Shown in pieces: positions 41,801 through 53,138 of a stretch of 64,000 nucleotides of DNA (its first letter is position 1; each line of letters begins with the position of its first letter). The stretch lies in the NCBI GenBank assembly GCA_033439295.1, contig JAVTLE010000010.1:1116001-1180000 (forward strand), given 5' to 3'. A program made the position numbers and the translations under genes. The notes under the pieces were generated by a model, which did no database searches, was not told the origin of the DNA, and saw only the letters and a list, made by a program, of their open reading frames with translations. This DNA comes from Deuterostichococcus epilithicus. Taxonomy: Eukaryota > Chlorophyta > Trebouxiophyceae > Prasiolales > Stichococcaceae.

Positions 41801-44800
41801 AACCACACGCTCAACGTGCTGCTCAACGACGAGTGGGTGTCCGTCACCTCAGGCTCCGAGGACTACTCCTTCAAGGTACGCAATTCTGCTACCCGCCGCC
41901 GCCACATTGCCCCTCCAGACCACCTTCCATTTCAGTCTTGATTCGGTCATGTCGCGCTCTGCCCTGATCAGCGCGTGCGCCCGCAGCAGCGGCTCTGCAG
42001 ACCCGTCATCGTCCCGTCTGGGCATACGGCATTCGCGACCAAGCGTCCCTGTGATCTAACCTCCACTACTCTGGCATTCCCACACGGTTTTGGCAGTGCC
42101 CTCCTCATGCTGATCCCCATGCCTCGTGGAATGTGCAGCACATGCGGAAGAACCAGTACGAGGAGGCGCTGTTCCGGGTGGAGGACGACCGCTTCGAGCT
42201 GGACATGATGATCGAGACCAACTCCTCCGCGCTGCGCGCCATGGCCAACCTCGCACGTCAGCTGGAGGTGCCGCTCGCCCCCTGTGCCTCCCGACCCCTG
42301 CCTCCTGCTGCATATGCATCGGGGCTTGTGTACAGCCCGACTGCCAGTCCGCCTGCAAGCCTTTGGTCGCAGCGCCGCAGCTGAGGAACCGACGCTGCAC
42401 AGCTGGGTCTTTCTCCAGGGACTCGATGTCTGAGCAGGCACAGGTGCCAAGCTTGCGGAATACGGATGGGGGTTTGCATGTCATCCCGAACCTCGATGTC
42501 GCAGCGCCTTCAGCTGCTGATGTGGCTGCTTCTGCTTCAACAAGGTGCTGGACTCGGAGCAGCGTGCGCGATGGCAGGCGCCGCAGCTGGGGGAGCAGGG
42601 CGCGCTGTCTGCCATCCACATGCGCGCCGTGCAGCGCATCTACGGCGAAAGCGGCCACCAGGTGCCTTCCGCAGCAGCCTCCCTGCCTGGTTGCAGGCAG
42701 CGCGGTGCACATCCTGCCCCGCACGTTTCTCATGGCCACGGATCGTCCTCCTCTGTTGTCAGTGTCCCTCACATGGAGGTGCAACATCAATGACACAGTG
42801 GTCAAAGCTGATTACATATGAGGCTGGCGTACTGAGGCTGCCATGCCGGCAGGTGGTGGATCTGCTGAAGAAGAACCCGGCGGTCGCCATCCCGGTCATT
42901 CTGGCACGCCTAGTGCAGAAGGACTCCGAGTGGTGCGCTGTCTGCCTGTGCCAAGCCCTTGCAACATGCTCAAAAGACGCTTGCTTTGCAGAGTATTCCA
43001 AGGAGCGTGGTCCTCCGATTCCTGTGTGGCCGTCTTGTTCGGGTGCATGTTATGGTGCACAGCTTCTCTGCACCTGCTCGTGGTCAACCGATCTCATCAG
43101 GCTCGACTGTCTGACTGGTGTTAGAGACGCCTCTTTTCCTGGCGCGTCGCCAGGCGGGAGAGCAAGAAGAACATGGCGCCGCTGTGGCAGAAGGTGTACG
43201 ATGCGAACTACCACAAGTCGCTGGACCACCGCTCCTTCTACTTCAAGCAGACCGACAAACGGCTGCTGGGCGCCAAGGGCATGATCGGTGACATCCGGGG
43301 TGCGCGTCCCCACGCCGAGGGACTTGTTTGCTCTTCAGATGCCCAGTTATGCAACCCTTTGCTCCGCATCCTTGCTCAGGCCAAAGGCTGCTCAGGGCGG
43401 TGGTCAACTTTCGTTTGTGAGGACTCTGGGTGCTCTGCCTGCTGCGCTGCTGTGCTGCGCTACTGCTCAGCGCAGATGCTTGTCAATGGCTGCAGAGATC
43501 GTGGAGCGGCGGCGGTTGGCGGACGGTGGGCTGGCGGCGGTGTCTGCCGCCGCCGACTTCTCGGCACGGCTGCACGCGGACATTACCTACGATTACTCAG
43601 CCCGCAATGTGCATGAGGTTCGCGCGCCGTGCCCTTAACTTGCGTGGTCGAACTGCTCATTAAAAGCTCGGCCGATTTGCTATCTGGGCTCTGACGACAC
43701 GACCAGCCAGTCTACTTGCTCATTGGCGCACAGGGCCTGCTGCCTCGTTGCCAAGTGCAGCCCTCCCCCTCGCTGCAATTAGCGCGATGTCAGACGGCGC
43801 CCCGAGTATGCAGGCAGGCCGATGCCAAGCTTCCCAGGGAGCATCCTCCAGTTCGCAACACCTGTGCTCAGCGTCTCAGCGTCTCGCGTCTGCTTCGAAC
43901 AGGATGTGTACCTCATCCTGCGGGATGCCCTGAAGGAGATGATGACGCCGGAGCTGGCGACCAAGACGCTGCAGCTGTACACCGGCCTCATAGAGGACTT
44001 CTTCGCCCTTGACGCCCGCGCCCCCGAGGAGGTGTGCAGGGGTGTGTGCAGGGATGTGTGGTCGTTCTGCGACATCACTGACGCAGCCCTGTTGGTGGTC
44101 ATACCATATGGTGGCGCCAACTGCCTGTCTGCAGCCAGCTGCTGTCTGGTGCTGAAGCTGTGTGCCAGACAGCCTGAAGCACGATCGTCACTGCTCCCTC
44201 CATGACGGTCAATTCAGCATGTGCTCCCCCCACTGCTGCAGCCGAGCCCGGAGCCGACGGCGATGGAAGCGGCGCGCGCGACGCCGGCGGGCGTGCGCTC
44301 TCCCGCCAAGCACAAGCGCCTGGCGATGCTCACATCGGAGAAGGACGGCGGCGACACCGACACCGACACTGGGGCGCCCGACGACGACCGGGCGGCGACA
44401 CCGGCGCCACAGGAGCAGGCGCCGCCAGCGCCCAAGACCGCCGCTGACATGCTCATGGACGCCGCAGCGGAGGTGAGACTTGGCAGTTGGCAGCGCCATC
44501 AGGCCGGTCCGCATCGCAGGTTACACGGTGTACTGCTTCAGCAGCTGTGAGGAAGGAAGGGAGGGCTTTGGTGGCTGTCTGCCTGCGAGATTACTCCGCA
44601 GGCAGATTCGCTACTCTGTGTGGAGGCCATTAGAGCTGACCTGCACTGCATTAGTTTGCAAGGCGCCAGCTTTCGGACCTTATGCCTCGCGCCTGTGGCT
44701 GCCTCAAAACAGGCGGGCGACACAGAGGCGGCAGCAGCTTCGCCCGCAGTGCGCGCCGGCGATGCCAACAGCGGCGTTTCCAGCGACATCTCGCCCGAGG

Positions 44801-47800
44801 CGGAGCAGGTGCCTCCTCTCATTCGATGTCCTCCTAAATCAGTGCAGATGACTCATTGCCCCAACTGTCCGGCTTGTTGCCACTCGTTCTGATTGGACAC
44901 AGTGGGGCTTCACCTCTGTGGGCAGGTGTTGTGTTCTCTGAAAGCCTGTAGTGTTGCGAGCTTCTCAGTTGTTGCGGCGCCGACCCTGCTGCTTCGTCCG
45001 CCTGACAGGCGGATGCGGAGGGGCCGGCAGCTGTGGATGTGGACAGGAACGGCCTGGCAGCGGGCAGCAGCGAGGACGATGCCCGCTCGGACCACAGCTC
45101 GGGTGCGCCGAGCCCCAGCGAACAACAGCGCCCGCACCCCCGGATTGTCAGCTTGCTGCTGTCCCTGAGACTGCCGTGAATGCAGCCAGGCACCCCCTGC
45201 AATCAGTGCTGCGCCGCACTTGCCGCGGCCCCCCTGGGGCACCCATTCAGTCTGGCGCAGGGCAGGCTCGTCCGCTTTGCCCAACCCCAGACCCCCAACC
45301 TTGACGGCCTTCGACTCTGAGGACCGTCGTGCTCCTGCAGAGGACGAAGGGGAGGCAGCGCAGGCGCGCTACGCCGCCTGCAAGCCGCTGGCGCCTGTGG
45401 TGCGGCCGGCGGCGCCGGCGGCCGCCTCTGACGAAGAGGACGCTGCGCCGGGGGGGGCAGCGCCGGAGGAGCCGGCAGAGGCGCCCTCCCGCGTTTTCTT
45501 TGGCAACGAGCAGTTTTACGTGTTCTTCCGCCTGCACCAGTACCTGTACGACAGGTGTGTGCCTCGGGCAGAGGAGAGCATTGTCGGCGCTCTCCGGTGG
45601 CGCTCCTCGCTGGCCATCGGCCTGGTGGCAAGCTCCAAGTGCTTGCCTGCCATCTGACGACATGCGTGGCAGTAGTCTCATGCAGCCTGCTGGGGGGCCC
45701 TTTCCAGGACGCGCGCAGCTGTGATGCGGCCATCCAGGACGCGCGCAGCTGTGATGCGGCCAGGGAGGTCTTGAAGTATCTGCACAGGCTCCAATTTAAG
45801 GTTCTCGAACGATTCATCCGGCTACCCTCGTGATTGTGCGGCGCAGGTTGCGGGTGGCGCATACATGCAGCCACAAGAAGCATGGCTACCTGCACGGCGG
45901 CAGCGGCGCGCACGTGGAGGGCGAGGGCAAGTCGCCCGAGGAGTACCGCGCCACCCATGCAAAGTGCGTTCTATTTGCTTCATGTTCTCTCGAGTGATTG
46001 TCCCCTGTTCAATGGCATTCGGAGTCAATTATTCTGATTGCACCTGCTGCGAGCTGCCAAGGCCGTGCCCTGCCTGCCACTGCACCGTAGAACGACACTA
46101 GTCGACTGGCAGCGCCAAATGGTGCAGCCAAACCTCAGAACGGTTTCACCAATGGTCAATTCATGCCGCTGGCCCACTGCTGGGCAGCCTGGCCTGACGA
46201 GGTGCCTGCCAACCCTTCAGGTTCATGTCGCTGGTGCACGACCTGATCGTGGGCACGCTGGACGCTTCCCAGTACGAGGACGCCTGCCGCGCGCTGCTTG
46301 GTGCGGCATTGCTGTCACTCACCATCGTGCTGCGGCATCCCGTGCTGCTGCCGCCTTTGCTGCTGCCTTGAACTTGTCGAACTGAATCTGCTGCGGCGAC
46401 TTGTGTCCCTTGTCATTGCTGCGGCTGTGGACAACTCCGATGGCTGGTCGAAGGCAGTGCTCCGCCGACACCAAAACCCCCTCTGCAGGGCCCGACCAAC
46501 CCTGTGCACCGACTGCCCTGCCATGCTGTCCTGGAAGCTCTGAATCCGTGCGCCCTGCCCTGCAGGCACGGGCTCGTACGTGCTGTTCACGCTGGAGAAG
46601 CTGATCTACAAGGTCGTCAAGCAGCTGCAGACGCTGGTGCAGGACGACCTCAACTTCTCGTTGTTCCAGCTGTACCGGTGCGCGCTCAGAGCACACGTTT
46701 GCGGCTTNNNGNNNNTCCCCCCGGTCTTCTCTGTGAGTCCCCACCGCGCTGTGTTTGTTAAGCTGTGCTTGTTTTGTCTGCTGGAGTTGCCAACAGCAAG
46801 TGGCTCCGCCTGTATAAAGCGTTAGGGCACACTGCCACGACCATCGCGGCTGGGCACAATGTGTCGACGCCTTGAGCTGCAGGTACGAGAATGCGCGGGG
46901 GGAGGCGCCGAAGGACGCGACGTACTTCGCCAACGCGCACGTGCTGCTGCACGACGACATCTGCTTCCGCTTCGCATCGCTGCCGCGGGACCGGGTGTCT
47001 TTTCAGATGATGGACCCCGACAAGTCGGAGGTCCCCGCGGGTGCGTGCGCCGGACTCCTGGCCGGGTGTAATAGGGGGCCTGCCTGTTGTTGCTCGCTGC
47101 CGGGTGGCAGTGGGCTGCTGCAGTGGTAAAGCCGCTGACCGGCATGCAAGCACAGCTTGCAGCGAGGTGTGCCCGGCGCTGCAGCAGTCTTGAGGGGAGC
47201 ATCTGGCAAGTGTTGCCCTTCCTCTACTTCAGCGCCGGGTCCCACTCCCGCAGGCATGCTGGAGCCCAGCTTTGCGGCGTACCTGCGTGGCTTTACGGAG
47301 AACACCGCGCCGCAGCCGGACCCTGCGGCCAAGATCTTCCTGCTGCGCAACCTGCCGGGCGGGCAGTCAGCGGGCCTGGCTGCGCTGCCGCTGCAGGGCA
47401 TCGAGCTCACCAATGGCCTGGAGTGCAAGATTGCCACCGCCACCTCTAAGGTGCACACGCGCTGTCCAGTTGAGGCTGCTGCTGCCACACTGTCTGCTTG
47501 TCTTCGCAATGCGATCCTGCTTGGAGCCCTCAAGGAGCTCCCCATCAACGGCTGCGCCAATGCCATGGGGAGCTGCAAGGGCTTGCTGCCGTGCGGAGGC
47601 ATTGCAGAGCCTCTCTGTGTCGCCAGTGCCGCCACTTTGGGCTGTAGCGTACAGCTGCAATTCCTGTTCGTGTTCGCCAGGTGTCTTACGTGCTGGACAC
47701 TGAGGACGTTTTCCGGCGGCACAAGCGGAAGGCGGCGGCGCTGCCACCTGATGTCGAGGCTCGCAAGGCGCACAAGTTCCGCAACTGGCAGGAGGCTGCA

Positions 47801-47805
47801 CATGC

Positions 47806-47867
<62 letters not shown>

Positions 47868-47893
47868 CCTGGCCCAGCGCTATCGCCGCCTGA
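38840..47893 (+). CDS. SIN3: SIN3 co-repressor scaffold of histone deacetylase complexes
   Basis: Large spliced gene from ATG 38840 ([16 protein letters not shown], like plant SIN3-like proteins) to TGA 47893. PAH1: [19 protein letters not shown] (39277 on) with [22 protein letters not shown]2: [20 protein letters not shown] (40038 on) to [16 protein letters not shown]3: [20 protein letters not shown] (40969 on) to [18 protein letters not shown]-interaction domain: [20 protein letters not shown] (41701 on), [14 protein letters not shown] and [15 protein letters not shown]. Sin3a C-terminal region: [19 protein letters not shown] (45499 on), [17 protein letters not shown] and [16 protein letters not shown]. 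Acidic Ala/Pro/Glu-rich linkers (44260-45490) separate the halves. It bridges DNA-binding repressors to histone deacetylases in the nucleus. It ends in 20 glutamines, then AWPSAIAA. Confidence 0.93.
45704..45762. repeat. 30-bp tandem repeat, two near-complete copies, in a SIN3 intron
   Basis: A 30-base unit starting CCAGGACGCGCGCAGCTGTG is repeated with no change, the second copy lacking only its last base. It lies between the exon ending near 45554 and the one starting near 45846. Confidence 0.85.
46708..46715. other. Undetermined bases (assembly gap)
   Basis: Seven Ns around one called G, within a SIN3 intron. No exon is affected as far as can be seen. Confidence 0.95.
47807..47866 (+). 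repeat. (CAG)20 coding tract, SIN3 polyglutamine
   Basis: Twenty uninterrupted CAG codons in the SIN3 reading frame, followed by eight residues and the stop. Purity of the run suggests it is young and length-variable. Confidence 0.92.
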
Positions 47894-48503
47894 GCCTTTT
47901 CCGCCAGAATCGGCTGTGAGGCGGTGCTTCGAGGCCCGCAGGCTCCGGCGTCGGCCGCCAGTCTCGCACTGGCAGCAGCAGCCAAACTCTTTGGCCGAGC
48001 GCACCACACACGACTATGAGGCAGCGGTCGCTGCAGGATTCGTAGCCACAATGACCTATAGTTCTGGACATTTGCTTTCATCTCGCTCAGTTGTTTTGAC
48101 AGGCCGGCGCACGGCCTCAAGTGAGTGTATATCTGTGGTGGGCCAGCATTGCGCTGAGGTGACTGCTGCCGTCTTGCAGTCCCGGCGTGTCTGGTCGCTG
48201 CCATTGCTTCGGGTTGGAGTCCGGGACTCCACTTAGCCATCTGAAGCTTTCAGTCTGCAGCAAAGCCCGACGAAATGCCCGGAACCTTCAGGAACCTTTG
48301 GCATTTGGCGCGACAATTCATACAGGGCGGCCTCCACTGTCTCCATGCGCAGTCTTCAACTTAAACTAGAAATGTTATCAGTTTCATCGACCCCCTAACT
48401 AACCCTAGCCTCCTGCACCTGAGCGGCTCTTGCGCAATTGTGCGATTCCCTGTTCAGTCGTTCGGCGGCGTCCACCACACTCGTCCTCCCCAGCACCAGC
48501 AGC
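47894..48503. other. Intergenic spacer SIN3 / first phosphate carrier
   Basis: About 610 bases between genes on the same strand, with the SIN3 3' UTR and the carrier promoter. No clear TGTAA follows the SIN3 stop and no other feature is seen. Confidence 0.4.
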
Positions 48504-51500
48504 ATGTCGCTACTCAGCCAGATGATCCCGCAGTCGCTGTACTCTGCCGCTGGCGCCGGTGCGAGCATCGCTGCGACCACATCCTTCCCAGCGCAGGAGC
48601 TCCCAGCGGCGAGCCCCACCATGCGCAGCAGCACTTCATTTATGATTCCTGCGCCCGCGGAGAAGAAGAAGATCGAACTGTACTCTCCGGTGAGTCTGCC
48701 GCCACATTTTCAGGGTTGTGCGATTGCTCAATCAACAGATCACTCAGCCGGCAGCAACTTTGGTGGTGCTGGGGTGCATATTGCAGACCATTCAATGAAA
48801 CTTCATGCATTCAGCTGGGAGCATGCCTGACTGAACGTGTCCGCACGAGCTGCAGGAATTCTACAGGGCCTGCACCATCGGTGGCATCCTGTCCTGCGGC
48901 CTGACGCACACAGCGGGTGAGCAAGTGTCGAATGTATCAAACCTTTGTCAATATGCTGGTCTGCTCTGGCGGGCGCTGACGGGCTGATATCCCTGCAGCT
49001 ATGTGTTATGCCTGCGATTGATTCTCCTTCAAGTGAGAGTAACCTTACCTGCTGTGATGTGCAGTGACGCCGCTGGATGTGGTCAAGTGCAACATGCAGG
49101 TGAGTGCAACAGTCACAAATATTGCCCCGATCGCTTGGTGACATCCCCAGTCCAGTGCCCTGCGGCCGTCATGCTCTGCGCAGCCTTGTATCCTAGAGCT
49201 CTCTGTCTTACTCACATAAGCTGTTGTGTGGTGTAACAGACGGATCCGGTCAAGTACCCTTCGATCCCGGCTGGTTTCCGCATCACCGTCCAGGAGCAGG
49301 TGCGTGCGGCGTCGCTATTGAGAATCAGTCGCAGATGCATGTCTGTGCGTACTGATGTAACATGTCGTGCTGATGCCTAACAATTCATTTCCGTGTGCTT
49401 GCACAGGGCCTGAAGGGGCTCGTGAGGGGCTGGTCGCCCACGCTCATCGGCTACTCAGTGCAGGTACAGTGCTCGAGAAGTGCTTGGTCGCATCTGTACT
49501 ATCCTGCACAGGGCACAGCCTGTCTGCTGGCTTTTCGATAGCACATATCGTTGAAATACTTTTGTTCGCCACAGGGTGCCGGTAAATTCGGCCTGTACGA
49601 GTACTTCAAGCAGTAAGTGGCTTTTCACGCTGCCCTTTGTGTCAAGCGGCCCCTAAGCTGAGCCTTGACCATGCACAGATTGAACCTAACACACCGTCTC
49701 TTTGCTTGCTTCTGAGTGCAGTCTGCAAGCACACCTGGTCAGCCGAGCAGGACACGGCCCCTGATCTGTATTTCTGCTCATGCGCAGCAAGTATGCCGTC
49801 ATGGCTGGCCCGGAGAATGCCGCGAAATACCAGACGCTGCTCTTCCTGGCGGGCTCCGCCTCTGCAGAGTTCTTTGCTGACATCGGGTGCGTACCCTTGA
49901 CAGTGCTGCATGGCGCCGGCTAAGCGTGCCTTATCACCATTCGAGCTCCATAGTCTGTGCAGCAGTCGCACATGTATGTGATACATCGCTGATTGCCGAC
50001 CTTGACCATGCGAGAACAATGTCGCAGGCTGTGCGCCTTCGAGGCGACGAAGGTCAAGGTGCAGACAGTGCCGGGCTTCGCCAAGGGGCTCACAGACGGC
50101 ATGCCGAAGATTGTGTCCCAGGAGGGCATCGGCGGGTGAGTGATCCGCATTGTTGCACCCATCCCCACAGCGCCTATGGTCTGCGACAGCGAGCACGCTC
50201 GGCTTCTTGGAATCTAACTTGCTGGTCTGATTGGTATGGTCTTTGATCGTATGTGGCTCTGTCGTCACACAGGCTGTTCAAGGGGCTCACCCCGCTGTGG
50301 GGTCGCCAGATCCCGTACACCATGATGAAGTTTGGCGCCTTCGAGAACGTGGTGCAGGTGAGACAGCGGCCAGGCGCTAGCCACCTCTGTACCCCTTCTG
50401 CTGCCATGCGCACGCCTTTAACAGCCGTTACAGGAGGCCTGCTTGTGGGAATACATGATGCTGGCCCTCAATCACCTGCTGTCAGTCATGCACTACATGT
50501 GGGGAGCGCAGACTCGATCATGAGGTTCTCGTGGGGCACAGGCGCTGTACAAGAACGTGGTGCCCAAGCCTAAGTCGGAGTGCAACAAGACTGAGCAGCT
50601 GGGCGTGTCGTTTGCCGCCGGGTGGGTGCTGCTTGCCGCACCACACATGCCGATGGCGCTGAAAGCAATGTCAATCCACATTGGACGAGTCCTTGTTACA
50701 AGAAAACTCGCCGGCTTGGCTGCCGTGTCCTGACTGGGTGCGGCCGTGCGCCTGCAGCTACATCGCCGGTGTGTTCTGCGCGGTCGTGAGCCAGCCCGCC
50801 GACAACCTGGTAAGTTCATGCAGAATTCCAGCACCAGTGCGCACCGATGTGTCTCAAGTGGCACACGAACTTCGTCATCCGCTCATCTACCCCGTGTCGT
50901 CACACCAACCCGCTTCTTGCCTGCAGGTGTCCAAGCTCAATGCGGTCAAGGGCTCCACGGTCGGCGGCCTGATCAAGGTGCGCCGCCGCAGCTTGGGGGT
51001 TCGCCTGCACAGGGTCCTCGGCACACGTTCGTCTGCAGCCTGCGCTTGCATAGGCATGTTGCGGATTCGGTCCTGACCATGCAGTTTTCTGATGCTGCTC
51101 GCAGGAGATCGGCTGGGCCAAGCTGTTCACCAACGGCCTGCCGCTGCGTATCGTCATGATCGGGTAACCAGCGCGTCCTGCTGTGGTGCAGTGCCTGTGC
51201 GCGCCTGATTTGCACTTCGCCTGCCACCAGCGATGTCGTTAAACCCTGCTTATTGGTGGTCGTTCATGCACGCAGCACGCTCACCGGCCTGCAGTGGGGC
51301 ATCTACGATGCATACAAGGTGCGTGGATCGGCGCCCCAAATCACCGTGCTGCACTGGCTGCGCCTTGACAATGTGGTGTATTGGGCGGCTAGCATGTGAC
51401 ACATAATGCCGTAATAGACATGGCTGCTGTGTTGGATGCAGGTGTACGTGGGTCTGCCGACCACTGGCGGCGCCCCGCAGGCGCCGGCGCCGGGGGCGCA

Positions 51501-51917
51501 GCAGGCCAAGGACACGGCAGAGGTGCAGCGGCTCTGGTGGTGCATGAAAAAAGTGTTCCTGATGCATGGGTTGCGGCCAGCAACGTGCGAGCGGGCTGCT
51601 ATGAGCCAGATGTCTCCCAATGTGTATGCTCGTGTCAGCGAATCAGCACCAGCCATCGGGATGGGGGCGCAGGCATGTCCCACTGGCTCTGTATGCGCAA
51701 GAGTTGATGTGAGGAAATCGTCGCGCAGGGCGCAATCGAGGACGCCAAGAACTACGCACAGGACACAGCAGAGCAGGCAAAGGCCAAGGCCGGCGAGGCA
51801 AAGGATTACGTGCAGGACAAGGCGGAGCAGGCCAAGGCCAAGACAGGTGAAAGCTCAAACGCAGACCGCAGAAAATCTCACTGCAGCCTTCATATATGCA
51901 AGTGTGCTGTAGGCTAG
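48504..51917 (+). CDS. Mitochondrial phosphate carrier (PHT3/MPT type) with LEA-like C-terminal tail
   Basis: Many short exons, about 428 residues. Exon 1 (48504-48689, MSLLSQMIPQSLYSAAGAGA...) is a Ser/Ala-rich presequence ending KKKIELYSP. Repeat 1: EFYRACTIGGILSCGLTHTA, carrier signature PLDVVK, then GLVRGWSPTLIGYSVQGAGK. Repeat 2: SASAEFFADIG, degenerate signature AFEATK (Pro replaced by Ala), PLWGRQIPYTMMKFGAFENV. Repeat 3: YIAGVFCAVVSQPADNLVSK, NGLPLRIVMIGTLTGLQWG. This is the PHT3/SLC25A3 pattern: phosphate-proton symport across the inner mitochondrial membrane. After the usual end (VYVGLPTTGG) a Pro/Ala/Gln linker leads to a further exon (51729-51917) with two 18-residue repeats, AKNYAQDTAEQAKAKAGE and AKDYVQDKAEQAKAKTGE. 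The last 22 residues may instead be intron if the GTGAAA at 51847 is used as a donor. Confidence 0.9.
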
Positions 51918-52357
51918 CGCCAGTGCCTTAGCTTTGAAACTTGCAAAGTCTTACAGTGTCTAACATTGCGAAGCACACCCGCTGGTCTCAGCGGTGTCCT
52001 TGGGAATTTCGCAGGCCTCTAAAGCCCCTGAAGGCTGTGATCGCACGTCGGACGCGGTGCGGGCGCGATGTCGGGAGCACCCAACGTGCAGATGCCATCC
52101 CTCCATTCAGGGTCTGGCGCGATCTCTGGATTCTGGAGCACTGCGACTGCAATTGACGCCGCTTGAATTTGTTAGGAACAGTGTGTCCTCTCTGATTTGC
52201 TATTCTCTGTAGGTATGGGGTCATGCCTCTCCCCCGATGCGCTTCTGTAACTTTGTGGAACGTGTTGCGCCAGCTCTCTTGATTCACTCCCTACAGTACC
52301 TGGTTGCAGCCTACTTTACCTTGTGTATCTGGCGCTGCCCTCGCCCTAGCACCTGCT
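51918..52357. other. Spacer after the first phosphate carrier
   Basis: About 440 bases, AT-richer than the exons. A TGTAA at about 52247 could serve the carrier, but it is 330 bases from the stop. Nothing else recognised. Confidence 0.35.
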
Positions 52358-52975
52358 TCAAATGCGGCAGCGCTTGCTCGGTACATCGAGGTCTCTTCCC
52401 CACTCGGACCGAGCTGGGAATGCTTGGACAACTGTAAGCCACCTGCCCTGGAGTGCCGAGCAATTTTGCCTTGGCGCTGCCGAGAAGTCACATTCCAGAT
52501 CGCTGACGAAATGATCACGAATGTCGCGTAATTGAGCGCTGTAGTCCTCCCGGCTGCCCAAGGAAACGGTGGCAACAACTTTTGCTATCTTTGCGTCGGC
52601 ATGAAGTGCGATCAGCGTTGTCTCGGTATCACTGTTTGAACCTGATCTGAGCAACATTCGTTCCGGAACGGAGTTCCGCTTTCCTACAGCACCGACCTGC
52701 ACTTGCAGTGTCAAACCGACCACTGCCACCATGCATCCGATCTGGGATAGCAGACCGAATAGCCATGCATCCAGCGGCCATGCCCTCCCTGTGTTCTGGT
52801 GCACAAGCTCGCTGGCGAGTGCAACAGCATGCTTATCTGGCAGCCCAGCTGCGCCATCAAGCGTCGTGATCGCGTCGCCAAAGGAGCGCCAGAAGCCGGT
52901 GGCGATGTACAGCTCAGGTGAGTCGGGGACCCCCAAACCGCAGTTACGCATTTGCTGGAACGGCCTGTGGAGCAT
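52358..52975 (-). CDS. Hypothetical open frame, 205 codons, between the two carriers
   Basis: An uninterrupted minus-strand frame with ATG at 52975 and TGA at 52358. It reads plausibly as protein (PELYIATGFWRSFGDAITTL; ASELVHQNTGRAWPLDAWLF) with one hydrophobic stretch (GLLSQIGCMVAVVGLTLQV) that could be a membrane helix, and a polar C-terminal half (SREDYSAQLRDIRDHFVSDL). I recognise no family. Third-position bases are less GC-biased than in neighbouring real exons, which argues for caution. It lies where the first exon of the second carrier would be expected, on the other strand. Confidence 0.3.
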   Translation of the reverse strand: MLHRPFQQMRNCGLGVPDSPELYIATGFWRSFGDAITTLDGAAGLPDKHAVALASELVHQNTGRAWPLDAWLFGLLSQIGCMVAVVGLTLQVQVGAVGKRNSVPERMLLRSGSNSDTETTLIALHADAKIAKVVATVSLGSREDYSAQLRDIRDHFVSDLECDFSAAPRQNCSALQGRWLTVVQAFPARSEWGRDLDVPSKRCRI

Positions 52976-53138
52976 CTGCCACAGTTGCGAAACAGCTGGA
53001 CCACCAGGATGAGGCCCTCAGAGGTCAGGGTCGGCTGCATAGCTGTCAACCTGCCTGCAAAATATATCGGACAACCCTTCATATGGGCTGCCCATTGACC
53101 TTTCAACCTAAACAGAAGATCCTGCGGCGCCATTGCAG

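Noticed and set aside
48390-48415. CCCTAACTAACCCTAGCC-like words as interstitial telomere
   Set aside because: They do not form a regular CCCTAAA array and are too short to distinguish from chance.
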